Positions 21,870-33,857 of a DNA stretch of 64,000 bases are shown here, piece after piece (the stretch's first letter is position 1; every line of letters starts with the position of its first letter). The notes under the pieces are model-generated. The model had not been told where the DNA came from. It saw nothing but the letters and a program-made list of their open reading frames with translations, and did not search any database. The stretch comes from Gnetum montanum (taxonomy: Eukaryota > Streptophyta > Gnetopsida > Gnetales > Gnetaceae), in the NCBI GenBank assembly GCA_015680685.1, contig MNCI01010030.1, positions 150,390 to 214,389 of the forward strand. The letters run 5' to 3'. The translations under genes and the position numbers were made by a program.

Positions 21870-22640
21870 TTGCAAGATTAGGAAATGAGTAGGGCCTATT
21901 TTAGAAAAGCTTGTATTTTCCATCCCCATCAATTACGATGTTAAAAAGGAGCTCATCCCATAATGTATCTCATAGCATATTGTCATCATCATTGGTTGTC
22001 TTGGGCTTTTGCTCTTCATGGCTATGATCATCTTATTGAATCTCCACTTTAGATCCTTGTTATATGTCTACATTTTTTATAGCTAGGGAAGCTGGGTTAT
22101 CATCATGAATGATGATTTCACCTCCCTCATATAGAAAGTGAACTTCTTAAAGGATGGATGAGGGAATAGCTCATAACTGAGTCAACCAAGATCTTCCTAG
22201 GATCAAGTTGAATCCTGGTGTTTGTTCCACCACCAAGAAGTTTGTAGTTGTAGGGAATTATTCTTCAGCTACAAAATCCAAGGAGATAGACCTCTTGATG
22301 GAAGCTCTTGATCCATTAAAATACTTAACAACTATATTAATTGTAGGTTATACTTGCTTAATTAAGCCTAAGTGTTCAATTATGGTGCATGGGATGATGT
22401 TGGTTGTAGCTCCATCATCAGCATGCATCCAATGTATTTTCAAATGTCCTATGAGTATGGTTATAATAAAGGAGCTATAGTCACTTTTCCATTCCAGGGA
22501 TTAACTTTAATTTTACTATCATGAAATGTTAAGGGTGTTTACCTCTCCTCCCCTTATGAGAAAGGAATCCTCACTGCATAGATGACTTCCTTATTAGTAG
22601 GAATATCCTCACTAATGGCTATGAAGGTCAACACTCTAAC
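21870..22640 (-). pseudogene. R5 aspartic protease
   Basis: The active-site loop HADDGATTNIIPC has the DDG triplet at 22,411-22,419, as in the other copies. It is followed leftwards by TPGFNLILGRSWLTQL and a GGEIIIHDD stretch. Stops and single-base shifts break the frame. A short acidic tail continues to the boundary repeat. Confidence 0.7.
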
Positions 22641-25474
22641 TTGCATCTCATGATGTATGGTGGAAGTCATGATCAGGTCATACAAGGTTAGGGTTTTTTT
22701 CTACTTAAGGGATTACCTAACATGGTCCATTCCACTAAGGAATTTTTTGTCATTGGCCATGGGCATGTCACCTCAGTTGTGCTTTACTACCTCCATGCAT
22801 CCCAAAATGTGGACTTCAGCTTTAGGCTTTGGTAATTGTGGCTCTTCCTTATTGTTTTGGTTGTGGGCTTTGGTATCCTCCTGTGACTTGTTGGTTAAAG
22901 GGGATGAGGTAGAGGAGGTCATGGGTATAGCTAAAATGGGAGTGGGCTTCAGTGGACCCATTTCCTTTCATACCTTCATCTTCCTATCTCCCTTATTGTT
23001 AGGCTTTTACATGTGCTTCTTCCTTTGTTTGGTTGTAGTTTTTTGGTTGTTAGCCATTGATTGTAAGGAAGAGGTAGTAGGATTAGCTACCACAAGGGAT
23101 CATTGTGCAATTGGTTGGGCTATGGCTGTTTAGGTTGTATTGGGTTGGGAGACCTTGATGGCGAAAGGTTCCTTTGGAGGAATTTGTGATGGTACTTTCA
23201 CAATGAAGGTGGATCTTGACCTATGAAAAGTTGAGGATGCTCTTTCACTATATAGGGGTAATTGAATCATGAATGTTTCTCTTATAGGTATCTAATTTTC
23301 ATTGATGTTGAATGTTAAAATAACATCGGGGCTATCATTAGCATTCAACAAGTCTTTGTAGACCTACATTGACTGGTTTTGTGGCCGAACTAGGTGAAAA
23401 GCATCTAAGACCAATTCCCCCTATCTATCATCCCTTTTTAGTCATCCTTCAGTGTAAGGAAGAAGTTTATATCATGACCAAGCAACTAATGATAATGGTA
23501 GAAGAAGTATAGCTTGAAGTATCTAGGCAACTGGGGATCATCCATCATTTCTTGAGTGGGATCTTTGTCTATTTTGGATAGTTGCTCATGTTTCTCTTGA
23601 GCAACTTTAGTCATTTGTTTGTCTTGCATGCATCCACTTCTTAATAGTTGGTCTAGCAACTTAGATGATTTTAATGGCAATGTAGTATATTTAGACATGT
23701 CATTCCTTTCGAAGTTAGATGTATTTGTTGTTGATGCAATGATATAAGAAGTTGATGATTCGTTATTGCAGTCATTAATGGAGACCATGGGTGAATTGAC
23801 CTTTAGCCCTTACTTTCTGGTCTTGGTTTCCTTGGTTACAGTTACTATGGTAGTATTGTTTTTTTTTGCTATTTTCTTTGTATCTTCAAGTGTGTTTGTT
23901 TTTATATGCTATATAGGCCAGATCATGACTGGCCTCCATGACATCCTCTATATTTTTAGCTTGTGATAATGCTTGGCTAAGAGGTTGTGGATCAAGGTAG
24001 TAGAGTTTGGACTTCATGAAGTTATTACCTATGCACTTGAATATGCCTAATAGGTAGTCTTTGGGTATGTCCTTTGGTATTTCATTCAATAGTCCATTCC
24101 ACCACTAAATGAAGTTCTATATGGGTTCTAAGGACCCCTACTTGACATTCATGAGTTGGTCAAGCATTGTGTTAGGCTTCAAGTTATACTTGAAAAAGTT
24201 GATAAACTATGCTACTAAGTCCTCCAAAGAGGATATGGATCCTCTAGGTAATGCATGATGCTAATCAAGTGCTTTCCCAATCAAAGAAATAGGGAAAATC
24301 CTCATGATGGTATGAGGTCATTGCTCTAAGAGTGAACATTTTGATCAAATGGTAATAAGGTGTCATTAGGATCAACATCTCTGTTAGATTTACTAAATTG
24401 GGGAATGGGGACACTAGGAGAGAGTGTCAATGGTGGGATTACAGGACTTATGGAATCATCCTATAGAAGTCCATAATCTTGATAGTTTTTGTGGTAGAGG
24501 CTTTAAACCTCTTCAACTCCTCCATTAGGTCTTGGATCACTTGGAAGGCTTGATCCAAGCCTTGCAATGGCCTCATAGGTTATAGGGTTTGTACATAAGG
24601 TTGTGGTGTATATTATGTGGTCTATGGTCCTATTATAGGTTGCATGATAGAGGAAGAGGTTGCATTATGGATATGGCTTATAGGGCAAACAAACAAAAAG
24701 GTGTTTGTGCTAGTACTTGAGGCACAAACAACACAAATGGGATGTGTGACCCCTATGGTGTTTGGGGTCCCATGGTGGACCTCACTTGAGTATTTAATGA
24801 ATTTTTGGTGATCAAAACCACCATTGATGATTTTATATATTGAGATTGTGTCGTAAATGACATTGCTGTACTATAGTTGGTTGTTTGTAGCACTGGGTGA
24901 GTGTGATGTATGACTATATTCGGTGTGGGACCTACCATAGTAAGGTAGGAAGTGGAAGATGATGGCACATGCCCATGGAGAAAACAAAAGCATTAGAAGA
25001 AGGTGTTGTGAATTTGGAGGATGTTTGTTGGAATAGTCCTTCCAAGATGTTTTGAAGCTTAGATTTTACCTTAAATTCATACTCCTCTTCCTATTATTCC
25101 TCAAAGCTAGGCTTCTCATCTTTCTCTTCCATGGTAATCAATTGGGCTACGATGCTAGAATTGATGTCTTTAAAGGGAATTTTCTCATATAGGAAAGGGA
25201 TATACTCCTCCCAATTCCTGTATATGAGCTCAAACTCCCTTTTGGACTAAACCTTAATTTGTGAAATTAGCATGCCTACCTATGTTTTAGCACAAATGAA
25301 GTTGTAACAATCTTTATTTATGGTTGAAAAATTAGGACTCCCCCCTCTAGCCCTCAAAGATCACCTTCACTCAATGATGGAAAGGTCTTTAGGATCACAC
25401 ACCCTCATGGATTATTGGCTATGGTCTTTGCCATTGAGGGTGAAGAGAAATTTAGTGTACTTTTGGAAAGACAT
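22641..25474 (-). pseudogene. R5 gag
   Basis: The proposed start is the Met at 25,474 (MSFQKYTKFLFTLNGKD). The NFICAKT stretch near 25,300 and EFELIYRNWEEYIPF match the N-terminal part of the other gags. The core retains YIAYKNKHT, KSKLYYLDPQPLSQALSQ (about 24,000) and LKPNTMLDQLMNVK. The C-terminal FYHYHQL motif lies near 23,490. Frame changes and many stops show long decay. Confidence 0.75.
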
Positions 25475-25874
25475 GGCTTTAGTGCTAAGAATGGCTTAAA
25501 AATAGGCTATAAGTGGTAAAATAGGAGTAAATTCCAGTGAATCAAATTTGAAGACTCTTAAAGAAAATAAAAATGACAAAAATGGTGTACTTACTATAAT
25601 TAGTAAGTGGGGGATAAGTGGGAGTTTACCTCTTTACCAGAAATGGAATATTGAAAACGTTGCTTTCAAACCTCACCCAAGTTAGCCTCCCAACTACCTC
25701 TTCTATACTAGGTAAGGTAAGGGGAGGGGGAGAAGGAAAGAATGGGGGTGAGATAGTGGAAATCTCACATCTTATTTCAACATTGGAGAGAAAGGGTGGG
25801 GAAGGGGGAAGAAAAAAAGGGGATGAGATAGTGGAAAAATCACACCTTCTTATTTCAACATTGGAGAGTGCCAG
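25475..25874 (-). repeat. R5 leader with a 75-bp tandem duplication, PBS eroded
   Basis: A GATGAGATAGTGGAAA unit followed by TTATTTCAACATTGGAGAG occurs twice (about 25,749-25,791 and 25,823-25,868), separated by purine-rich sequence. The tRNA-Asn PBS expected here is reduced to GTGCCA immediately before the LTR. Confidence 0.6.
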
Positions 25875-27158
25875 TGTGACATCTAAAAATGTCGGTGGTT
25901 GGAACACTGAGAAGTCATTGGGAGCATAGCCTAATCGACGTTGATTAGGAGAGCCATGCTGGAAAGCATTGGTGGTTGGAACATTGACCTCTGATTATTA
26001 ACCAACCCTTAAAAAATTGATTATAGGGGTATTTATAGAGCTAGGATTGATCAAAGATATGGATTGAATGCCATGTGGCTTGGGTCCCATGTAACACAAA
26101 TGTGAACAAGTCATGTTGACATGATATGCTCAAAGTGTCAAGCTCAATGGTATGACAGTATATAGGACATGAATGTGAATGAAAAATCTGCCAAACTATG
26201 ACCACACCACCCAGATTGCATGTGCCAAATTTTGAGGGACTACCATGTAGCTACAATCAATGCCAAAAGAAATGCAACTTGGAGCCTACACTCCAGAACT
26301 ATGTCTTCCCCCTCTTCTGAGTAGGTTCAACTATAGGGACAATTTTGGAGATCAATAGAAGGTGCAAAAACAAAGAAAACTACTAATCTTTGCTATTGAA
26401 GGGACATCAATGGTGAAATGAAGGTCAATGCTAATTTCTAGGTGCTTTTGGAGGCATTTTTCAAGTATCACGCTATGTACATTGTAGAGCATAGCAGAGC
26501 GTAGCACCCATATTTTGATAAATTTTTCCAAAATTTGCAATGTTTCTTCATGGCAGCCTAACCACACTTTAGGGGTGAAGTAGGATAGGTAGCCTTGGAA
26601 GCCAAAAAATTTCCAAATGCACTTTCCATGTCTAGATAGCTTAATAGACTCCTGCTCCAACACTTAGAAAAATTTGAGCCCTAAAACTTATGTTATGTTA
26701 TCTATGCTATGTAGCATAGATAGCATGATAGGCCCAAAAGATAAAAAATTTTCCAAACTATTTCATCCATTCTGAGCATCTTTGACAACTCCTATTTTGG
26801 CACTTGGGTGGATTGACAACTGGGACATATGTTAAGCTAATTAAGCTTAAGAACATAGTAGGCTTAACAACCTAGAAGATAGAAAATTTTCCAAATTGTT
26901 TAGTCCATCCTTAGTGCCTTTGATTGCTTCTAGCTTGACATTTGTGCAAACTGGCCTTGGAAATAGATGCTATGCTAGCTGTGCTAGGGAGTCTAGTAGG
27001 TAGACTTAGAAAAATTTTGCAAACATCAAGACTTCCAATGTGCTACATTGTCTATGTTGCACAGCGTGATACTAGACTTAAAAAAAATTTGCCCAAATTT
27101 TGACTCTTAGAAAAATTTGTTGTTGAGTCATAGGAGCCCAAAATTAGTGTGGTTTCGT
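25875..27158 (-). mobile_element. LTR shared by R5 (5') and R2 (3')
   Basis: The plus strand runs TGTGACATCTAAAAATG to GTGGTTTCG, about 1,284 bp. Its left side abuts R5 leader and gag, and its right side abuts a polypurine tract and R2 pol. It therefore serves as 5' LTR of one element and 3' LTR of the next. Relative to the R2 right LTR it lacks about 450 bp corresponding to roughly 59,840-60,300. A reverse TATA box (CTATAAATACCCC) is at 26,030-26,037. Confidence 0.82.
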
Positions 27159-27173
27159 TGGCCCCTCTTTCTT
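27159..27173 (-). other. R2 polypurine tract
   Basis: Plus strand TTGGCCCCTCTTTCT, that is AGAAAGAGGGGCCAA in element sense, directly next to the LTR end. Confidence 0.8.
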
Positions 27174-27627
27174 GACATTTGGAGGATTGACTTAAGAGAC
27201 ATCGACAAAGAATAAAAAACACCATGATGAACATGAAACCAACACCAAATTTTAGTGCTTGCTTGGATGATGCTTTGCTAGGCTTGAGAGTGCCAAGGAA
27301 ATGAAGTATGATGAGGGCTAGTCTAGGGAAATAGGTTAAGGGATGGAAAGGATAGATGCAGGATATCACATGATGGTGGCTTTTTGGCATAGCATGCTCC
27401 CTTGTCAAGGTATTTGTGAGGGAGTCAGCATGTGGAGGTGTCTTGCCCTCTTCGATTTCAACCTCTGATTAGAGTGCTTATGAGATGGTTGATCCAAAGC
27501 TAGACCGATTGCAAAATGGAAATTGTGCCATTTAACTTGGGAACTTAAGTTGTTCCATTTTCTTTCTTCTTTATTTTTATTTTTCTTTTTTCTTCTTCTC
27601 TCTTTTCTTTCCTTTGTATCATTTTTT

Positions 27628-27670
<43 letters not shown>

Positions 27671-28759
27671 NNNNNNNNNNNNNNNNNNNNNNNNNNNNNT
27701 CTCTTGTTTTTCTAACAGATAATTTTTTTTGCCGAGTGAACTTGCATAGAGGCAACTATGTTGTATTTGTAGGATAGGTTTTTCTTCCCTAGGATGAGTT
27801 CTGTTACATCCATTTGGGGCTTTGACCAACCCACAAAGACTCCCTATGGGAAAACTTACATTATGTCTATCATGGATTCTGCAGCTAACTATAGGAAAGG
27901 TTGCATGGGCATTGGATAAGCTTACAAGAAATGACGGAGATTGCAAGATCAAGAGGTAGAGGTTAGGTTGGCGAAGGGGATATTAGGAACATGCACCCTC
28001 AAGTAGCTAGGCGAGCTATAGCAGACACATTAGAGCAATGTAGTGTCTTGCCATCATGGTGAAATGCATCCTTGAATGACACCACCTAGGCTTCATCTTG
28101 CAAACACAACACAGAGAAAATAAGAAAAACAACCACCATGTGAGATGAGGGTAAAGTCTTTTCTACTTGGGACATTGTAAGGGCTATGAGTGCTATGTCA
28201 GGTGCATGAAATATCCAAAGTAGGAAGGCTAGTGCAAGTATCAATGGTGGTAGGCTAGAAAACTCTAACAGCGACACTAGAAGTGAGCACTCAAGAGGCT
28301 AGGAGAAATGGTGATGTAGGTGCTTAGGAATTCTCACCAAACGCTGAAGTTAGGAAATTCAGTTGTATGATGAAGAGCCATGCTACTAAATGCTCTTCTA
28401 GACTTTGACAATGGCAAGGGCTAGAGGATGGCAGTGTTGTAGCTAGGCCACAATACTTTTGGGACTCCAGCAGGAGCTGCTAATGATGAGAGCTATAACC
28501 AAGATGATTTCTAGTGATGATGCTAGCTTTGGAAGGTCAGTAAGATGCCAAATAGCATATCCAAAAGATCAACAAGATGCCAGGGATGGCAACGTTGCAA
28601 ATGTTCTAGAGGATTTTTCCTTGATGATGTGAACTTAATTATGGAAGTACAACATCCCACATTGTCCTAACTGAGAGGTGTGGGTAGGTAATGGAAGATT
28701 GAAAGTATTCTCACTCACTTGTTTGCAAAATCATGTATGTTGGACTATAGGCATTGAAT
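27174..28759 (-). other. R2 3' non-coding region with (CT)n and an assembly gap
   Basis: About 1.6 kb without a convincing gene. A (CT)n microsatellite at 27,631-27,670 runs into a 29-base N gap (27,671-27,699). Short frames across it that encode Arg-Glu or Ser-Leu runs are artefacts of the repeat. Blocks such as AGGATGAGTT.TGTTACATC (27,792 and 34,139) are shared with the same region of R3, showing it is an inherited 3' region. Confidence 0.65.
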
Positions 28760-29150
28760 TGTGAACCTAGTTTTAGGTCTTGGTAGACTGCTGGCTATGC
28801 TAGTTTAGGGTCCTAGTAGACTGTGATCCTAGTTTAAGGTCTGGGTAGACTATGATATGCTAGTTTAAGGTCCCAATAGACTGCTATGCTAGTTTAACAT
28901 CATATTCAATGGTGGTTGGCCAGTTTAAGGTCATAGCAGACCATGTTGTGGGTGCTAGTTTAATGTCATAACCAAAGTACATTCTATGCTAGTTTAACAT
29001 CATAGCGGATGGTCTATGCTAGTTTAACATCATAGCAGATGTTCTATGCCAATTTAACATCATAGTAGATGTTCTGTGCCAATTTAACATCATAGTGGAC
29101 GTTTTGTGCTAGTTTAACATCATAGTAGATGTTCTACTTAACTTGCTTTT
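28760..29150. repeat. boundary tandem repeat, R2 3' of integrase
   Basis: About ten units. Early ones read CTAGTTTAAGGTCCTAGTAGAC and later ones GCTAGTTTAACATCATAGCAGA, period 35-40 bp. They start right after the integrase C-terminus. Confidence 0.88.
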
Positions 29151-29164
29151 GTTGTCAATGTAAT

Positions 29165-30470
29165 ATTTCATGTTAAGTGTAGTACAACTTCAGGTACGAG
29201 TGGTTAATCGGATTGGAAAAATCATTGCCATCTAGATTAGTGAGCTTGAAGGCTCCATTGTCATATGCTTTAGTGACCAAGAAAGGCCCTTCCTAGTCAG
29301 CTAAGAATTTTTCCACAGGCTCACATATGACCTTGAGGACTAGGTCACCTTTCTTGATTGGCTGTTGATGCTGATTGTGATGATGCTTTTTTCATTACTT
29401 CTCTTGGTACCACTCAATGTGATAAAGTGTTTAGATGCATTCTTCCTTTATAGAGTCAAGGTTAATGGTTCTCAACTTTTTGTTCTAAGCTTCATTTATG
29501 AAGCTCGAGAGGATCATGTGGAGTGATGAGACCTACAATTCAAGAGACAACACTGCTTCAAATCCATACACAAGACTATATGGAATTTTACCTATTGTGG
29601 TTCTGCATGTTGTGTAGGCTCACAGTGCATAGACTAATTTTTCATGCCATCATCTCTTGCTATTGTTAAGCATTATCTTCAAGAGGTTGACGATGACCTT
29701 ATTTGTAGCCTCTACTTGGTCATTTTCCTAAGGGTAGTACAGTGATAAAAAAGAGTGTTTGATGCCAATGTTTTTATAGAAGGCTTTGCTTTCTACACTG
29801 CTAAATTGTGGCCCATTTTCTATGACTATAGTCATGGGGAGACTAAATTGGATCACTATGTTGTTAAGAATGAATTTGCAAACTTGTTGAGATGTTTTCT
29901 TCCTAAGGGGGATAGCTTCTACCCAATTTGTGAAATACTCGGTTGTAGTAATAATTAAGCTGTGTTGTATGGAAGGCTTAGGTATTATGGGCCCTATGAT
30001 GTCCAATCCCTAACAATGAAATGGCCATGTGATTTGCATAGTATGTAGTTCAGTAGGTGGCACATGCATTAGATTCCCATGCCACTAACAAACATCATAT
30101 GTCTTGACCTTGGAGATACAATCACTCTCCATGTAAGGCTATTAGTAGCCTAAATGTCTAATTTTTGTTGCCATTGCCCTAGGAGCTATATGACCCCCAC
30201 ATAGTTCCTGATGGACTTGGTCAACAATCATTTATGCTTCATTGCTACTAACATAAGTTAACAATATCCCATCATAGGATCTATGACATAAGGAACTATC
30301 ACCTACAAGGACGTATTACCATGATCATTTTTGCACTATGTATTTTTGGGTAGATGTTAAGTTTTTTGGGGCTCTCCCTCTTGGAGGTATGCCTTGATGT
30401 CGTCATACCATTCCTGGGCATGAGGTGTACTTATGGATGTAATATTTGTTGTGTGGATTATAGGTTCAAT
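29165..30470 (-). pseudogene. R2 integrase
   Basis: All three parts are visible in order. The zinc-binding region at about 30,080-30,260 has HQELCGGH intact but the second Cys pair damaged. The core includes MDIIGPI (first Asp), a second site reading IENGPQF where the family has D-N-G, and a VEATNK stretch near 29,715 (third acid present). The C-terminal module NHSYLK occurs near 29,200. The open piece 29,728-30,006 covers most of the core. Stops elsewhere and the changed second Asp make it inactive. Confidence 0.82.
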
Positions 30471-30505
30471 GCAATCCATTATTGAAAAGGGAAAAGTAGA
30501 GAACN

Positions 30506-30991
30506 GTAGTTAAGTCAACTTCATTTGCAAGAGTAACATACTTAGGGCCATTACAAGAAACATATATGAAAGTAGTAGAATAGCAAGATGGAAAACAATA
30601 ACTATGGAGTTTGACCTACATTACATAGTGCAAGCATCCACAAAGGGTTCAAGTAATAGCCACACAACTCATGAATTTTCCCATAAATGATCAGGCAATG
30701 ATAGATCCAGAATTCTCATATGAGCATGCTAGTAGTATAAGCCAAGTACTTGCAAATTTTGAGGCCATTTTACACTTTAACAGTGCTTCAACCACACAAG
30801 GTGGTAGTGCCACTATTATTATTACATTTTACTTTGGAGAGATCTAACCCTTCACATACCTTTTTGCATTTCTTTGTATAAACAACATGGAAGAATACGA
30901 AGGTCTCCTTGTAGGAATTCTAGTATCTCAAGAGTTAGGCATTCAAAACATAGCAGTCCAAGGTGATTCACAGTTGGTCATTAACCAAGTC
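30506..30991 (+). pseudogene. N-bounded segment with RNase H/aRH in the wrong orientation
   Basis: This piece lies between single Ns at 30,505 and 30,992. On the plus strand it encodes the RNase H tail (NFICKSNILRAITRNIYES) followed by aRH (DQAMIDPEFSYEHA, NMEEYEGLL, GDSQLVINQV), while R2 pol on both sides is on the minus strand. Flipping it restores the normal order, so a mis-oriented contig is the simplest explanation. About 150 bp of RNase H seem missing at the right N and part of aRH at the left N. Confidence 0.82.
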
Positions 30992-30992
30992 N

Positions 30993-31470
30993 TACAAAGT
31001 AGGGAAGTAATGTATGTAGCTAAGGTTGCAAGGTAGATGTACAAAGGCTTATCTCTTTATGAAGGATAAATGTTTGGAAGGTGAACCAGCTCCTTTTTCA
31101 GGTTGCAAATGCCGCTTGGCATTGATCTATCCACTCAAAGTTAACTCCTTTTTTGAGCAAATGTTGCATTGGTTGTAACTTATGTGTCAACCTTGTGATA
31201 AACCTACGTATGAATTGTATTCTACCTTGTATGTTACGTATGAATTGTATTCTACCTTGACATTATCATTAAGGACTCTAGAGATATTTTTTTGGATTTG
31301 AGGCTCCAGTAAAGAACTAAGCTTCAATGTTTTCACCTCACCTTTACATATTGTTATAGGGACTTCCATGAGGGGATCCTTAGTCACATCACCTTCTTCT
31401 AAGTCTAGAGCTTGGACTAGATGTTTTGGCTAGCCTAGTGACGTCTCTAGGGATGCTATGTTGGTGTCAC
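30993..31470 (-). pseudogene. R2 RNase H remnant joined to pol N-terminus; RT core deleted
   Basis: From the right, the pol N-terminus (ITICKGEVKTLKLSSLLEPQ, then NISRVLNDN, 31,260-31,375) runs directly into the connection/RNase H region (FIRRFITRLTHKLQPMQHLL, then KPLYIYLATLATYITSLLC, to 30,993). The RT fingers and palm with YVDD, present at 37,700-38,300 in R3, are absent. The junction carries a 25-bp direct duplication (31,205-31,229 and 31,235-31,259). Confidence 0.75.
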
Positions 31471-31739
31471 AAAGAAGCGGTTTGAACATCAAAAGTTCTA
31501 TGTTTATGCATCTCATGAGTCTACAATAAGGTCCAGTCAAGGCTAAATGTGAGCAAAGATTCTCGTATGTGTTCATTTTCTCAAGAGATCCTACAAGATA
31601 ACCAAAAAAATGTCAAGAGACACCTATTTCATAAAGAAAAATGAATCAAAATGCATAAAATAAGAAAGGTAAAAATTAACTATGCAATATCAAAAGTAGT
31701 TTATTATATTTTTTTGTGTTCATTGGCATGACCTTGATA

Positions 31740-31785
31740 AGTCATAAAATTTCTAGTTTAAGGTCTTAGTAGACCATAGACTATG
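31740..31785. repeat. boundary repeat remnant, R2 pol / antisense gene
   Basis: One or two copies of CTAGTTTAAGGTCTTAGTAGAC remain where R1 and R3 have longer arrays. Confidence 0.65.
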
Positions 31786-31924
31786 CGTAAGGTGTAAATC
31801 TAAGCAAAGATTAGAAGGCTTGATGGATGTGGCCAAGTTGAATGTTCATTGGGCAAGCAGAAAAATGTAAAACTTTCTAAGTGTGAAAAGCTAAAAATAA
31901 ATTAGAAAATTTTTCTAACTCTGG

Positions 31925-32100
31925 GTGTTACGCTTCATGGGACATGGGATGTTCCATGTTACACACTAGACATGGGAAATTCCTCATTACATGCAAGACA
32001 TGGAGCATTCCACATTACACACAAGACACAGGACATTCCACACTATGCATGGGATACAGAGTGTCCTATATTACATGTGAAACACAAGATGTCTTCGTAG
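31925..32100 (+). repeat. 30-bp tandem repeats upstream of the R2 antisense TATA box
   Basis: About six imperfect units resembling ACATGGGACATTCCACATTA with a CACAAG link end some 30 bp before the TATA box. R1 also has tandem repeats in front of its antisense gene, but with an unrelated unit. Confidence 0.7.
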
Positions 32101-32109
32101 GATGACATG

Positions 32110-32222
32110 TCATTTAACCCTAGAGGATATAAATATGGGTTTACCCATGGTAAACCTATCATTTTCACCATTAGAGCCAATAGTCTTTTGAGCATAGTGT
32201 TGTCAAAGTAGAGTGTATCACC
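32110..32222 (+). promoter_or_regulatory. R2 antisense-gene promoter
   Basis: TATAAATA at 32,128-32,135 is followed by the inverted repeat ATGGGTTTACCCAT and a TTTTCACCATTAGAGC block. R3 has the same arrangement (39,381: CATAAATAGG, GGGTTTAACCC, then TTTTCACCATAAGAGC). R3 is inserted at 32,222, between this TATA box and the start codon now at 50,700. Confidence 0.65.
32218..32222. other. R3 target-site duplication, left copy
   Basis: TCACC immediately before the R3 left LTR. The partner copy is TCACC at 50,651-50,655. Confidence 0.85.
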
Positions 32223-33857
32223 TATAGCAACCAAAAACGTCAGTGGTTGGAAAACACCGAGGGGTTGACAGGCGTGACAGTTTTGACCTCATACCCACAG
32301 GAGGGCCATGTTGGGTGTGTGCAGATATGCGGCACCCTAAATGATCTGGTCGATCAAACAAGGACTTACGTCGACGTCAATATAGACTTTTGCAACGTGT
32401 ACCTTTGATGATGGAATGGAAATGTGAAATAATGCTTGAAAGTAAATAAAGTAGAAAATGTGATAACAATGCAAAGTAATGCTTGAAAGTGAATAAAATA
32501 GAAAAAAATAATGCAAACAGGACAACAGGAAAGAAATAAAGTAAAGTGTAGTTAGAAACATGCACCACTCTGAAGTTACAGACTTTCTCTATCAAGATGG
32601 ATATAGTCGGTTGCACAACATGATGAAGTGTAGAGATCCCAAGAGTAACCTAGATGTGTAGAGAAAAATAGACTATGCGCTTGAGCATGGACTTAGGTGT
32701 TGATAATGTAGGAATTCTACAAAGCTGGTAGAAGAAGGGTGGAATAGAGTGTCATCTGAAAATGCTAACTATTTGCAATATCAAACAAAGAGCTCACAAT
32801 ACCTGATGTTACAATGCCAAAGAGGAGAGAAGTTTTCAGAATTCAAAAAATTCTCACCCCTTGAATGCTGTTCTTTTAAAAAAAATGCAAACTGTCTCCT
32901 TTTTTGAATGCTGTTTGTCGGGGTATTTATAGGACTAGAGGGCATGCATTGACTTGTCGGTGCCACTCGCACCATATATGACCATTGGACCTACAAGACC
33001 ACTGTAATGCAAAATTTCCATGCAATAACTACGAGCCTGCCATGTTGTAATTACACCATCATCGTCTGGAAATGTGTGCTAACAGTCTAATTAGGTGAAG
33101 TGCATTGATGTTGCACAACTACCCGCATGCCTTTCTATGCTTTGTAGCGTAACATGCTTGGCATAGCATAGCACCTTGTCATGCGTTTTGCTACATGTTG
33201 TATGATTGCTACGCTATGCTATGCTACATAGTGTAGCGTAGCATAGCAACTGGCCTTAGTTGCAAAAGTTTTGCTGACTTGCAAACTTTGTCCCCTACGA
33301 TGCAAGTCTTGCAAACTCCACTGATTCTACCCTTCGAGCTGCCTTCTGTCTCTTCCACAGGATTGCTACACCTCGCTACGCCATGTAGCTTAGTGTAGCA
33401 TAGCAGCAGACATGGTCTGCTACTTTCTGATGAAAAGGGACATTGTTGCAAAACTCAAAATTAGGCGAGGGAAGTGGTATCGAAGCTATTGCTATGCTAC
33501 GCTTCGTAGCTTAGTGTAGCACTTCGTTTTACCATAATCTTTTAAATCTTGCTACGCTACAAGGTGTAGTGTAGTATAGCAGACTTCGTGACTTAGAAAA
33601 CTTGCTGAACTATTTTTTGCACATTTAGAGTGCTGCTGCCAATTCTGCACACTATTTCTGAGTAGGCTATCGGCTGGTCAGGCTACTTTGGTGGACAGGC
33701 AGGATGAAACAGAACTTGTCCATGCTCAAAGTAGAAAATTTGCTGAACTGGCCAGCCTGAACTCAGAACATTCTCCTCTTGATGAACTACCGTAGTGCTG
33801 TGCGGACTGCAAAAGCCTGGTGAAGCAAGGATGACCCTGCATTTTTTATGTGTTTCA
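32223..33857 (-). mobile_element. R3 3' LTR
   Basis: Begins TATAGCAACC (TGTAGCGACC in the partner LTR) and ends ATGTGTTTCA. The reverse TATA box CTATAAATACCCC is at 32,934-32,941. Its U3 side carries GCTACGCTATGC-type arrays at 33,205-33,250, 33,365-33,400, 33,490-33,520 and 33,548-33,585. Confidence 0.9.

Larger units (their letters stand above)
21164..25874 (-). mobile_element. R5: Ty3 element fragment (boundary repeat, PR, gag)
   Basis: This minus-strand fragment has the family's boundary repeat, PR and gag in order. It reaches the LTR at 25,875, which it appears to share with R2. The left part is interrupted by R4, so its pol is not in the window. Positions 21,164-21,410 are AT-rich and non-coding and take the place of the antisense gene's 3' flank. 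Confidence 0.78.

Noticed and set aside
25618-25929. Open frames on both strands in the R5 leader
   Set aside because: They come from the purine-rich tandem duplication and show no similarity to known proteins.
27523-27952. Open frames encoding Arg-Glu and Ser-Leu runs
   Set aside because: They are translations of the (CT)n microsatellite and N gap and have no protein similarity.
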